This document shows positions 46,730 through 57,683 of a stretch of DNA of 64,000 nt, in pieces. The first letter of the stretch is position 1, and every line of letters starts with the position of its first letter. The notes under the pieces were generated by a model. That model was not told where the DNA came from, ran no database searches, and saw only the letters and a list, made by a program, of their open reading frames with translations. Source of the stretch: Onchidella celtica (Eukaryota; Mollusca; Gastropoda; Systellommatophora; Onchidiidae); contig OZ007570.1 in NCBI GenBank assembly GCA_963931925.1, positions 60,188,848-60,252,847 of the forward strand, written 5' to 3'. Position numbers and translations under genes: made by a program.

Positions 46730-47720
46730 TGTCATGATTCCGATGTTGTTAAAACTCACGCAGAGAGTGAGTTGTTGTTGTCTTTCCAGGGCCATGAGAA
46801 ATTGGCTGGTGGCCTTGAACGGCCCTCGCGAATTATAGTTGGTGAGTAAATAAATGTAAAGTTAAACTATTGGATTCACGCTTGTCGGTTTTAATGTTCG
46901 TGATTAATAAGTAATGGAATAGGGGTGAAACAAGGTGGGGACATTGTTAAGTATGACTAGACAAGTTTTTGCACGTTAACTGGCTGGTAGAATAGTGCAG
47001 ACGTATTACTACAATTAAAATGGTGGGAGGTTTCGACCAATGAGATAGCTGAACTAATTGGGCCAGCGGACTAGCACTGCTGGGTAGTTAGATAGTATAA
47101 AACATCGTGTAACGTTCAGATTTATTGAAATTCGGAGGGCCCGTGTGCACGTTGCGCACGTTAAAGATACCTTGGCAGTTGGAAATCGTAAAGAGCAGGC
47201 CGAAAGGCCGCTGCCCGGGCAAAATTGAAATTAATATATTAAAATTCATCCATATCATCTCCCCACCCCCCCCCCCCCCGCCAGAACAAGAAATAATAAA
47301 ACAAGTAAAGTGAGGTGTAAATGCCAAGGGCAGCGAACCTCCTAAAAATAAAGACCTCAAATCAGATTTATTGAATACAGACGAGCAGAAGCATCGTGTC
47401 GTGAAGTATCTCCGGTTGGCCAGTACCTGAACTGTGATTTGAAGACTAGAAGTCCTTGCTAACGGACTGACTGAGCTCTAGAAAGAAAGGTCTGAGTGGG
47501 CTGACCTTTGAAAGCCCACGCTGCGCTATTTTGATGTTCGCGCCTACCAGTTGGCGTGAGCAATGGTAATATATCTTATTTGTTCAAGCATAATAGAAGA
47601 TCAGAGATAGAGAGAGAACCACAGCCTCATAGGAAGTCTAAGGAAACCCCAGCTGGCACTCGACGACGAGTGACCTGTGTTATAGAATTATTTCCATAGT
47701 ATGATTGAAGTAATATGACA
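46730..47720 (+). repeat. E2 5' LTR, with insertion and deletion
   Basis: Starts TGTCATGATTC and ends TATGACA. Relative to the 3' LTR it has an extra 246 bp (nested insertion at 47117-47375). It also lacks 490 bp that sit just before the terminal 'aca' in the 3' copy (54621-55110). The join uses a two-base TG shared by both sides. Confidence 0.8.
47117..47375. mobile_element. Small insertion with 13-bp target duplication in the E2 5' LTR
   Basis: CAGATTTATTGAA occurs at 47117-47129 and 47363-47375, and only once in the 3' LTR. The 233 bp between them include 'gcacgttaaagatacc', a GGCCGAAAGGCC hairpin, a C run at ~47266 and an A-rich right end. A 13-bp duplication suits LINE-driven (SINE-like) insertion. 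Family not recognised. Confidence 0.65.
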
Positions 47721-47860
47721 TCTGGAGGGGACATCCTCACCCTAAACTGACATCTGGAGAGGACCCCAATGACATCTAGAGGACACCACTAGCATCTAAA
47801 CTGACATCTGAAGAGGACCCCGTCAACATCTGCAGGGATACCACTCTAGACTCCACTGTT
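47721..47860 (+). repeat. E2 primer site region with degenerate tandem copies
   Basis: Directly after the LTR, TCTGGAGGGGACATCC follows. From its third base it is similar (12 of 14) to the complement of the tRNA-Cys 3' end, so a Cys primer is tentative. The motif 'tgacatctggagaggacc' then recurs about four more times at 22-32-bp intervals, each beginning like the LTR end. Confidence 0.5.
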
Positions 47861-48251
47861 ATTTATGTCATTTTTTGTAGTTTATAGTTTTGTATACTGC
47901 TAATTTTTTTTTGTTTCTCCCCCACATGTCTGGCATGTCCTCTCGTCATTGATCCTGGGACCACTACGAGGGACTGACAGCTAGTAACAGGAAAAGACAA
48001 GACCAGCGCTGTGGACCAAGGGAAAGAGCCAGCCCATTTCACCCAGTTAAGTGAACCATCTGTATTAGTCTTCGTTTGAGGGGTTCGTCGTTCCAGCTCC
48101 CCTACTTTTGACAGGCATTATTTTTTTTCTTTTGTGTTTAGATTAGATACGCGGGAGGTTGGAAGGGATCGAGACTCAGCTTACCTTTCTTGCCAGACTA
48201 GTCGATCTAGATGGTGGTTTAAACCGGGTGTGAGGTATGCTTTGCCTTGAA

Positions 48252-48360
48252 TAGTTCTGTAGGGACCTGTTATTCGTGTAGATTGTTAGCGTTCTATCTT
48301 CCTCGTACTTTTAGGAAGACGTCTCTCCTGTGCTTTTCTTACCTATCTGTGGGTAGTTTC
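48252..48360 (+). other. Conserved leader block of E2 with hairpin
   Basis: Starts GTTCTGTAGGGACCTGT as in E1 and E3. TCTTCCT at 48297-48303 pairs with AGGAAGA at 48313-48319 around a 9-nt loop (CGTACTTTT here, CGTTGTTTT in E1/E3). Confidence 0.6.
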
Positions 48361-48922
48361 AGGTTAGTCGGGTCTGTTGTCGTTTGTTCTTTCTGTTAGT
48401 CTAGTCACTCTCTGTGTAATTCTTGTCCATTATAGTGTTACAGTATCATATTTATATACTCATTATTGCTATTATTGCCTGGGATAAATCACGTGTCTAT
48501 GGCACGTTGAGAGATAATCTGGATATTACAGTTGTTAGGCTTGTATAGCCAAGGAAGTTAATATCGTGAATATTGATTTATTCCGGTTTATAGCAGAGGG
48601 AACGCTGCTAGGAGTGTACGGAAGATACACTGGGAATATTACATTGGTATCGTTAGTTAACGACCAATCACGGAAGCAGTAGACTGACTGCTTGAGGATT
48701 AGGAGATATACGTGAAGGAGATAAGTGATCACTAGGATAGCTCAACCACTACTTGGTTGACTAAGACATACTGTTTGTTGTTAATTTCGTTATTTCGTTC
48801 ATACTGCAGGAACGAACACCCGCAGAGTGCAATTGATACATTGCTTCCAGGGAGAATAAAGTTACAGAGTTTTGATAAGTTGTCCTCGATTAGGACATTA
48901 TATCGCATTATCAACCGGTATC

Positions 48923-51900
48923 ATGGCCGAACTACAGAGATATTTGGAACTCGCTCAATCATTTGGCATACCGGAAGCTCAGCTTGCTTCTTGGGTTGAC
49001 CAGAAACTGAAAGAAGAACGAGAAGAAAAAGCCGCGGAGAGATTACGCCAAGAAAAAGCCGCGGAACGTGACGAGAGAGCCGCGGAACGCGCGGAAAAAC
49101 AGGCTCAAAGAGAGTATGAGCTCGCTTTGAAACAGTTGGAAGCAAAGCAAGCCCAGCCTACCGGGGCTCCGGAATTTGCTTCCAATAATAAAACGAAGCC
49201 TAAATTGCCAACCTTTAATGATAAGGTTGATCGTATTGATTCCTACCTCCACCGCTTCGAACTCCATGCAGTTTGCGCGGGATGGCAGCGTGGTGAGTAC
49301 AGGTCATGCCTCGCCAATCTTTTGACAGGGAGAGCGTTGGAAGTTTTCCATAGCCTCACTATTAATGACGCTAGGGACTATGACATTCTAAAGACCGCGC
49401 TATTAAAGCGTTTCCAACATACGGAAGATGGAAATTTCTCCACTTACGTGGACCGCCTCCGCCACCTGCTCAGCCGTTGGACTGAGTTGGCCGGTGTGGA
49501 AGAGGGAAATTTCAAGAAACTTTATGATTTAATAATTAAAGACCAAATATATATGTCCTGCCACGCTGACCTGGTGGCGCATTTTAAGGAACAAGCCCCC
49601 AAAACTACCGTCGAGATAACATCGATAGCGGAACGGTATGCTGCGGCTCACCCTAATCGATCGTTAGCTAAAGCTAAATTGAGCGAACCATGTTATGCCG
49701 GCGTTGCTACTAGGACACCGGTACCGTCGAGACAATCACGACAGCCCTTTCGACAGTCGCCGCAGGTTCGTCCACGGTCCAAGCCGCCGTTTGGCAGGAG
49801 GCAACCGAATCCCCATAAATTTTCTCGGGACTGGGAACCCCGATACACACGTCCTTTCCCTACCGGAGGACCGTGTAACTACTATCAAGCGCCCCCATCT
49901 CCTTCTTATCGAGGTACACCTCGAAGGGATGATATTCAAATCCACTGTTATAGATGTGGCGGCGATGGCCACATTCGGAGACAATGCAGAGTTAGACTAG
50001 ATGCGGCAAATGCATGCTGTGTAGTATTCACCGAAAACCGCGGTAACAGAACTAGGAGTGCCGAAACTGTAAATAAAGTTATTCCAGTTATATCCGCCCT
50101 CCACGAGCGAGGCGCGCTGACATTGTATGAGGGACGAGTAAACGCCATACGAGCATCCGTATTGCGAGATTCAGGCTGTACGACCGTCGGTGTGCGGGAA
50201 TCGCTTGTCCGTCCTGCACAACTCCTGGATCGCGATGCGACGTGCATTACGTTTGGAGGATCAGTTGAACATTTTCGCTTAGCGGAAATATATGTTGACA
50301 CACCGTTTATAACTGGTGTTGTCACGGCCTGTGTGCTACCGAATCCGGTCGCCGACCTAATCATTGGGAATATTCCCCACTTAAAGGACGTCTCCGATAG
50401 CGAACTCGAGATTTGGGACGATGAGAACGACATTGCGTGTGTCACGACAAGACAACAATCGCGTCGCCAGAGTGACGACACATTACGATCGCCTGTCGTC
50501 GACTTGGATGTGATCCCCGAGGTTTTTCATAACGAACAGCGCACAGATCCATCACTAAAGCCCCTCTTTGCTAAGATTCATCCGGACAGCCCGGATACAA
50601 CCAGGTTCTGCCTGAAAGACGACCTCTTATATCGCGTTTTTCGGGGCAAGCGCGAGACTATCATGCAATTAGTGATACCAAGATCATTTCGCCGTGACAT
50701 CGTCCGCCTCGCGCACGTCACGCCATTGTCGGGCCATCAGGGCAAAGCCAGAACAAAATCGAAAGTCCTGTCTCAGTTTTTTTGGCCCGGGGTTTACGGT
50801 GACATAAATAGCTATGTGTCGCGTTGCGATACATGCCAGAAAAGAACCCCCAAAGGAAAAACTTCGCGGGCACCTATACAAGAGATGCCGCCGGTGTCCA
50901 CTCCATTTCAGCGAGTTGCCGTCGACATCGTCGGGCCATTACATAAGTCGGATAGAGGCCATCGGTTTATTCTATCAGTAATCGATTATGCCACCCGTTG
51001 GCCTGAGGCAATCCCGTTAAAAGAAATATCGGCCGATCACGTCGCCGAGGCATTGGTTACCATATTCACGCGCGTCGGGTTCCCGTCCGAATTATTATCC
51101 GATAGAGGTCCGCAATTCACCTCCGACCTTTTCAGGAAAGTACTGGAACTCACGGGCATTAGGCAGAAACTTACGTCACCATACCATCCACAGTCCAATG
51201 GCTGTTGCGAGCGCTGGAATGCCACCATGAAAGCTATGCTGGCACGCGTTTCAGCCGATAGACCTGGTGACTGGGACCGTCGACTTCCGGCCATCTTGTT
51301 CGCATATAGGGAACTCCCAAATGCGACAACGGGTTTTTCCCCGTTTGAACTTTTATACGGTCGTAAACCACGTGGCCCGATGGCCATTTTACGCGATTTA
51401 TACGCCGGTTCTGATACCGACGTTCCTGATACGCGATCCGCGTATCAGTACATCGTCGATCTCCGACATAGAATAGTTAATGCATGCGACCTGGCTCGAC
51501 AATTTGCATGCGTACGGACCAGGTCATTTATAGGATATCGCGATCGGGGTAGTCGGTTAAGAACCCTGTCAGTCGGAGATCGGGCATTGGTGCTGTTACC
51601 AGAAACGAACAACAAGCTACTCCTCACTTGGAAAGGCCCCTTTCTAGTTAAGAAGCGACTCTCGAGAGTTAATTATCTCATTACCATACGTGGTAACGAT
51701 AAGGTTTACCACATAAACATGTTGAAAAAGTATTTTACCGATGATCAAGGTCATCACGATCATTCTGGCCATGTTGTGGCCCAAGCAAACGCAGCGATGG
51801 TCACTATCGATGACAACGACCCGGAGCCTATACCTATGACTAGATCGCTCCTGTCCTTGCAAGCCACAGAGGACGCGACTTCCGTTAATATCAATCCACA

Positions 51901-52813
51901 GCTGGATCAAAGTAAGACACAGGACATAATGGATCTTGTTCAGGAGTTTGCGTCACTATTCACTGATTTGCCGGGTAAAACATCCTTAGTTCAACACGTC
52001 ATCCGGTTGCACTCGGACGTACCCGTGTTTGTTAAACCCTACCCGCGCCCGCTGCACGCGCACGACACCATACAGTCCGAGGTGGCAAAGATGCTCAGCT
52101 TAGGAGTCATTGAGCGTTCGACGAGCCCTTACTGCTCGCCGATTGTACTAGTAAAGAAAACAGACGGTTCCCTTAGGTTTTGTATCGATTACAGGAAGCT
52201 TAACGCTCTAACCATTTACGATGCTGAACCTATCCCGAATCAGGAAGAGCTATTTGCGCGATTGGCTGAGTCGTCCGTATTTTCGAAAATAGATTTGGCT
52301 AAAGGCTACTGGCAAATCCCAATGGAAGAGGCCAGTAAACAGTACACAGCGTTTCAGGCCCCTATGGGTCTCATGCAATGGAGGTTCATGCCATTCGGTC
52401 TCGTAACAGCACCAGCGACATTTGCGAGGATGATGAACATCCTATTGCAGCAGACACCATACGTCCTAAGCTACTTTGACGACATTTGCGCTTTCCATAC
52501 GGATTGGAAAGGCCACTTAGAGGCACTTCGTCAAGTGCTTAGTAAACTTCGAGATGCCGGGCTTACAGCTAAGCCTAGCAAAGTCTTCCTGGGTTATACG
52601 CAGATTGGCTTTCTAGGACATACTATCGCCAAAGGAGTCCAAACACCGGACGACAATAAAATAAGTAAGATTTTAAAACTCCAGGCTCCTCATACTAAAA
52701 AGCAGGTTCGTAGCCTGTTAGGCTTTTTAAGCTATTATCGGAAATTCGTTCCTAATTTTTTCCGCCCTTACGGCCCCGTTATCCGATCTTACAAGAAAAG
52801 ACCGACCCAATAA
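48923..52813 (+). CDS. E2 gag-protease-integrase-RT polyprotein
   Basis: The ATG at 48923 is chosen over an in-frame one at 48872 because it gives the MAELQ start of E1 and E3. 1296 codons. Domains: Gln/Glu/Lys coiled coil ~30-90; SCAN-like capsid to ~250; one CCHC knuckle (CYRCGGDGHIRRQC) near 341; protease with LRDSGCTTVGV near 414; integrase HHCC ~595-640; catalytic core with Asp in VDIVGPL (~667), Asp in LSDRGPQF (~725) and Glu in CCERWN (~761), the last two 35 residues apart; GPY/F module (WKGPF) ~903; RT with VKKTDGSLRFCIDYRKLN and YFDD near 1184. The last ~17 residues are out of frame: a T6 run at 52756-52761 shifts the frame and RNase H continues in another frame. Confidence 0.93.
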   Translation: MAELQRYLELAQSFGIPEAQLASWVDQKLKEEREEKAAERLRQEKAAERDERAAERAEKQAQREYELALKQLEAKQAQPTGAPEFASNNKTKPKLPTFNDKVDRIDSYLHRFELHAVCAGWQRGEYRSCLANLLTGRALEVFHSLTINDARDYDILKTALLKRFQHTEDGNFSTYVDRLRHLLSRWTELAGVEEGNFKKLYDLIIKDQIYMSCHADLVAHFKEQAPKTTVEITSIAERYAAAHPNRSLAKAKLSEPCYAGVATRTPVPSRQSRQPFRQSPQVRPRSKPPFGRRQPNPHKFSRDWEPRYTRPFPTGGPCNYYQAPPSPSYRGTPRRDDIQIHCYRCGGDGHIRRQCRVRLDAANACCVVFTENRGNRTRSAETVNKVIPVISALHERGALTLYEGRVNAIRASVLRDSGCTTVGVRESLVRPAQLLDRDATCITFGGSVEHFRLAEIYVDTPFITGVVTACVLPNPVADLIIGNIPHLKDVSDSELEIWDDENDIACVTTRQQSRRQSDDTLRSPVVDLDVIPEVFHNEQRTDPSLKPLFAKIHPDSPDTTRFCLKDDLLYRVFRGKRETIMQLVIPRSFRRDIVRLAHVTPLSGHQGKARTKSKVLSQFFWPGVYGDINSYVSRCDTCQKRTPKGKTSRAPIQEMPPVSTPFQRVAVDIVGPLHKSDRGHRFILSVIDYATRWPEAIPLKEISADHVAEALVTIFTRVGFPSELLSDRGPQFTSDLFRKVLELTGIRQKLTSPYHPQSNGCCERWNATMKAMLARVSADRPGDWDRRLPAILFAYRELPNATTGFSPFELLYGRKPRGPMAILRDLYAGSDTDVPDTRSAYQYIVDLRHRIVNACDLARQFACVRTRSFIGYRDRGSRLRTLSVGDRALVLLPETNNKLLLTWKGPFLVKKRLSRVNYLITIRGNDKVYHINMLKKYFTDDQGHHDHSGHVVAQANAAMVTIDDNDPEPIPMTRSLLSLQATEDATSVNINPQLDQSKTQDIMDLVQEFASLFTDLPGKTSLVQHVIRLHSDVPVFVKPYPRPLHAHDTIQSEVAKMLSLGVIERSTSPYCSPIVLVKKTDGSLRFCIDYRKLNALTIYDAEPIPNQEELFARLAESSVFSKIDLAKGYWQIPMEEASKQYTAFQAPMGLMQWRFMPFGLVTAPATFARMMNILLQQTPYVLSYFDDICAFHTDWKGHLEALRQVLSKLRDAGLTAKPSKVFLGYTQIGFLGHTIAKGVQTPDDNKISKILKLQAPHTKKQVRSLLGFLSYYRKFVPNFFRPYGPVIRSYKKRPTQ

Positions 52814-53276
52814 AATTATCTGGACTACGCAGTGCGCCACCGCGCTCGCGACAGTGCAGCAAATGTTCTCCAGTTCGCCGCTGCTTATCCTACCAAATAT
52901 TAGGCACACCTTCACCGTCCGCACTGACGCGTCGGACCAGGGAATTGGAGCTGTTTTGCTTCAGGAAAGAGATGGCTTATTGCGCCCGTGTATGTACGCT
53001 AGCCGGAAATTACTTCCGAGAGAATAGAGATACGCTATCATAGAGCGGGAGTGCCTGGCGATTGTATACGCCGTAGACGCGTTTTCCCGCTACTTGCTTA
53101 TGACGGAATTCGTCATCGAGACAGACCATAAACCGTTGTTATTTTTAAAATCGAACCGAGCCAAGAACGCTCGTTTGACCAGATGGAGTCTGGCCCTTCA
53201 GGAATATCGCTTCATTATAAAGGCCATTCCTGGTGGAGACAATGTCCATGCCGACCTATTATCACGGTTACCTTAA
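52762..53276 (+). pseudogene. E2 RNase H, frameshifted and with a stop
   Basis: In the shifted frame the connection domain leads to RNase H with RTDASDQGIGAVLL, then IERECLAIVYAV and ETDHKPLLFL, ending HADLLSRLP before TAA. A TAG at 53025-53027 interrupts it where E1 has a basic residue. All acidic catalytic positions are still visible. Confidence 0.85.
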
Positions 53277-53858
53277 TCTTGTTGTATTTTAGTCTGTCAT
53301 ATGTATTGGCGTTGGATGGGATTGACACCTCATTCAGAGACCGAGGGATGGTTTCACATATTGTTCACCCATTGTGAACACTTTTCACCTACCCCTGTGC
53401 TTTCCTTTGTTCCAACAGCTATTTTACTGACGTCGACCCGTATTTTTTTGCCCAGGGTCGAGGACGAGAAGTCATGGCAGACCAGGAGTCCAGATTCACT
53501 AATGCCGTCGATGCTACTATAGTTATCTTTCCTTGAGTATTATTCATTGTATGTATGCATTCCTGATGACATTCGCACAGGATCAATGTTGTACTCTAAA
53601 ATTTTCGAGTTATGATTGTTAATGTCTACGTATTTAGAGGTAAGATTTAATCCTCAGAGAGATATATACTTTTGGACGGAGCCTTAAGATTTTCATGAAG
53701 TTTTGTCCATCAAGGATACCCGTCCTGTAGGTTGTTTTTTTCAACTTTTGTAGTAGTCTTAGTGATTACCTAGTTCAGTTCACCTTTCGAGCAATTTCTC
53801 GATGCATGCCTTCCCCTTACGATAATCATTTATATCGTTAAAATTGCAAATTTTAACT
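53277..53858. other. E2 3' untranslated segment
   Basis: Short frames only; no envelope gene. Ends at the polypurine tract. Confidence 0.6.
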
Positions 53859-53871
53859 GGGGTGGGGGATG
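53859..53871 (+). promoter_or_regulatory. E2 polypurine tract
   Basis: GGGGTGGGGGATG directly before the 3' LTR, the same purine run as in E1. Confidence 0.85.
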
Positions 53872-55113
53872 TGTCATGATTCGGATGTTGTTAAAACTCA
53901 CGCAGAGAGTGAGTTGTTGTTGTCTTACCAGGGCCATGAGAAATTAGCTGGTGGCCTTGAACGGCCCTCGCGAATTATAGTTGGTGAGTAAATAAATGTA
54001 AAGTTAAACTATTGGATTCACGCTTGTCGGTTTTAATGTTCGTGATTAATAACTAATGGAGTAGGGGTGAAACAAGGTGGGGATAGTTGACATTGTTAAG
54101 TATGACTAGACAAGTTTTTGCACGTTAACTGGCTGGTAGAATAGTGCAGACGTATTACTACAATTAAAATGGTGGGAGGTTTCGACCAATGAGATAGCTG
54201 AACTAATTGGGCCAGCGGACTAGCACTGCTGGGTAGTTAGATAGTATAAAACATCGTGTAATGTTCAGATTTATTGAATACAGACGAGCAGAAGCATCGT
54301 GTCGTGAAGTATCTCCGGTTGGCCAGTACCTGAACTGTGATTTGAAGACTAGAAGTCCTTGCTAATGGACTGACTGAGCTCTAGAAAGAAAGGTCTGAGT
54401 GGGCTGACCTTTGAAAGCCCACGCTGCGCTATTTTGATGTTCGCGCCTACCAGTAGGCGTGAGCAATGGTAATATATCTTATTTGTTCAAGCATAATAGA
54501 AGATCAGAGATAGAGAGAGAACCACAGCCTCATAGGAAGTCTAAGGAAACCCCAGCTGGCACTCGACGACGAGTGGCCTGTGTTATAGAATTATTTCCAT
54601 AGTATGATTGAAGTAATATGGCACATTGTTGATGAATTGAATAATGATTGTGCATATATATAAATAGTTTTTTTTGCAACTGCATAATTACCTACAAGCC
54701 GAAGTGTGCTTCTGTAGGCTTGGAACGTACTGGGCTCTCCTAACATTCAAGCCCATATGATTTAGGGAGAGTTTGCCTGGCGACTGGCCAGTGGCGACTC
54801 AACAGTCACTTTAAATTGATATCTAGTTTCGTATAATATACCTATTTGCTATTGATTGCAGTACATCCAATAAGGAACCATAATTACATGAGTATCATAG
54901 ATTAAGTTAGTAATTAGAATTTATTGCTTTGAATATACCTCTATTGTCTTTTGTTTTGTTTATTAATATTTATGTAAAACATGGCCTGACCGGCCTGACA
55001 TATATAGATACTCTAGTTGTTTAGTACTTTTCTTGTGTGGTTGTTTCCGAGTGTGAGTTAGCTGCCTCTCGTGCAGTCGAATGCTCCCCAAGACCCTAAC
55101 TCTGCTCCTGACA
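53872..55113 (+). repeat. E2 3' LTR
   Basis: 1242 bp, TGTCATGATTC to CTCCTGACA. The end is fixed by the 5-bp target duplication and by the paralogous empty site. The first 749 bp match the 5' LTR; 54621-55110 has no counterpart there. Confidence 0.85.
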
Positions 55114-55118
55114 ATTGT

Positions 55119-57075
55119 GACCTACGATACTCACTTTGCTGTTTCTAAATTTCACCATGGTAGAATGGTAGACTTAATCTTCTGCACAGTGTTAACACAC
55201 AGCCCCTGTCACCCCGACACCTTATCCAAACACATAAGAAACACTACATTTAATCTATTATTCATTAGCGAAACTAACAAAGAATTAAATTAATCAAGAA
55301 GTGACCAGGAGATGTATCACTTCTTTCTTTTGATACGGCTTGTATTGCGTGTTTTTTGTTCAAAACATCATTATTGAGTTTTGACGAGCATCGATAATAA
55401 GGTCTTGATCAAAACTCGTGAAATAAAAACCGTATCAAAAGAAAGATGTGAAGTAGCTATTTTATACCACATTATAGGAACTGAAAGTTAAAGAAGAAAA
55501 AGCACGTAAGTCGAAGCTCTGATTTGTTGTAAGCCACTTGATGAACAATTGAAAAATGACCTAATTAAACCGATGTACTCAACAGACAATGTGAGCTTCC
55601 GCACTGAAAATATTGGTGTAGGACTGTGAAGTGGGCTAAATCAACTTCAACCACAGTATTTGAAATACAAAACGAGCAACGAATTATTGTCACATTCACG
55701 TCACGATTCAAATGAAAGATCTGATGATGAGCCGACACAAACACACATCTACACGCAATAACACATACATCAATGCACACATGCATATTTTTTATTGTGA
55801 GTATAGCCCACATGGCCTTTATCTAAAAATGCTATGCATTACAATAATCGATGTTGTGATTACACCACCACGTACGAGTATTTGAAATGCAACTGTTCAT
55901 CACCCCAGGTTTGAAACATCCTGACCTGCCTAATGCAATCAGCCGACATGTTCAACATGATTTGTTGTATGAAAAGCATTTTCATACCCCAAAAACATAA
56001 CCATTTCCAGGGGCGAACGGTGGCCCTCTGCAGAGGGTAATCAGAATTTAAGCTTGTAAGTTCCTTATAATAGGACGTGTCGCTACATCCTATTTACATA
56101 ATTATACATGCAGCGACTAAAACAATGAAAGGGTGCTAGGCACTGCAAAATCTAAAGAGCGGACTATTCTTGTCAACAGGACAGGAATGCAGCAATTTAC
56201 AAGCCAAACTAATCTGAAAATACCATTCATTCATACTATCAGACTTACAAAGGCATATTTTTCGTCCATTTTTAAAAATATATTTTGAACGTCAAGTTTT
56301 CATTGTCATATTCACAGCCAGAGATTTTGCTATTCTACCATCTCATAAAGTTTCTCGAAAAGGACCCATTAACATTAAATGGCAGAAAGTGCTTAAGTGG
56401 CATCAAGTGACACAACGATGTGCAGCATTCAGTAGTGTATATCTATGATGTACAGCGATCTCGGAGAAGTGGCTATCTGCCGTTGCGGTATAGGTTCGCT
56501 CGACCTATCAAGTGAAGTGATGTTCTTAATACGTTCGACTGATTTTGATCACAGTTGTCTAGATCTAGACTAATTATTATGCTTTGATAGCTCTTGCTGT
56601 GCGTAAAGTAAATTATTCTTAGATTACCTCAAACAAACAAAAAAATCCACACAAACTCTTTCACTCTACTCTTTACCTTTCGATTAGGATGAAAACGACC
56701 GCATAGTGAAAAACATGCACAAATCTAGGTAAAATCAGGTCAAACTTTGATTATAATCCTATTTTTATCCCCACTATTCTGCTGTTTACGGGACCATGTC
56801 GACGAATACAGGCTATGTTCAAGATAGCTTGTGGGTGTGGTCAAGTCTTCTTCGTCTTTGTTAATCACTGATTATGGACCAGTTCATAAGGTGTAGGTCC
56901 CTATAAAGATGCTTTTCGGTGAGGGGTGTTGGACTATATAACAAACGCAATAGCGAGGTAGAATTGAATGCTGAACTGACTAAATGGACTTGGAGTTGGG
57001 CTCGATCTGGAAAGCACAGTAATTCTAAAATTAAAATTCCAAGGGTAATCACTGATTATTTGATTATGAGGAAGC
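55119..57075 (+). other. Lectin flank resumed after E2, then unassigned sequence
   Basis: 55119-56000 aligns with 22940-23590 and 24184-24400. 56000-57060 shows no gene or known repeat. The sequence just before 57076 joins abruptly to lectin pseudogene 3. Confidence 0.55.
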
Positions 57076-57683
57076 CTCGCCCCTGCATGCAACTGAACTT
57101 TGCACAACGGGGAACTTTTAGGGCTTTTCGCAAGGATCTTTAATGTCGTCTGACGAGTTGGTAGGGTTGTTTGTGTACATTGTTGGCAAATATTAAAAGG
57201 GAAAAATAACCTGTCTGTGAAAGAAAAGGAGGAATAAACCAAACAAGAAATGACGGAGTAATTGTTACTATGAAACCAAACCACCAATCCAAAAGCATGT
57301 CAGAAGAAACTATGAATTGTTAGAATGGTGGAAAATGAAATCACAGTAACGGCGTGGAATATGATAAGAACTTTGCATTTTGCATCATATTCCTGAGTAG
57401 ATTCCAATAATACACAATCTGCACAATCTCTCAGAGATGGGAATAGACAACAAAGAGTTAAGAAATACAACTTCATTTCTTTTTAAATACATAGTTGTTT
57501 TGTTTTGTTTTTAATAGCCACTAAATCAAAGCTGTTTCAGTCCAAACAATTTATCGGAATGAAACGACACTTTAGGATATTTTTGTATCCCAAATGCAGG
57601 CTTTCTGTCATGCATATGGAGGGACTCTGGTTGAGCCAAGAGATGCTTCACTGAATTTGAGGCTCAAGGGGGCGATTGCCTGA
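57076..57683 (+). pseudogene. C-type lectin pseudogene 3 (exons 2 and 3)
   Basis: The exon 2 homologue ends at 57160 before a GTAGGG donor. Its 5' part and acceptor are lost, and it shares the TGA at the CTLD Trp with pseudogene 2 and has a further one-base insertion. The exon 3 homologue begins at 57600 after a good acceptor (aaatgcag), keeps GGTLVEPRDASLN, and stops at TGA 57681-57683. Confidence 0.78.

Larger units (their letters stand above)
46725..55118 (+). mobile_element. E2: Gmr1-like Ty3/gypsy LTR retrotransposon, broken
   Basis: Element 46730-55113 with target duplication ATTGT at 46725-46729 and 55114-55118. Removing it joins 'caataatc' to 'gacctac', matching the paralogous flank at 22930-22955. 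Order: LTR, primer site, leader, Gag, protease, complete integrase, RT, RNase H, polypurine tract, LTR. It is a family distinct from E1/E3 by LTR and protein sequence. Damage: a frameshift at the RT/RNase H join, a stop in RNase H, a nested insertion and a 490-bp length difference between LTRs. Confidence 0.92.

Noticed and set aside
53872..54623. E2 3' LTR ending at 54623 with a 6-bp target duplication CATTGT
   Set aside because: The end at 55113 gives the usual 5-bp duplication and restores the paralogous empty site exactly.
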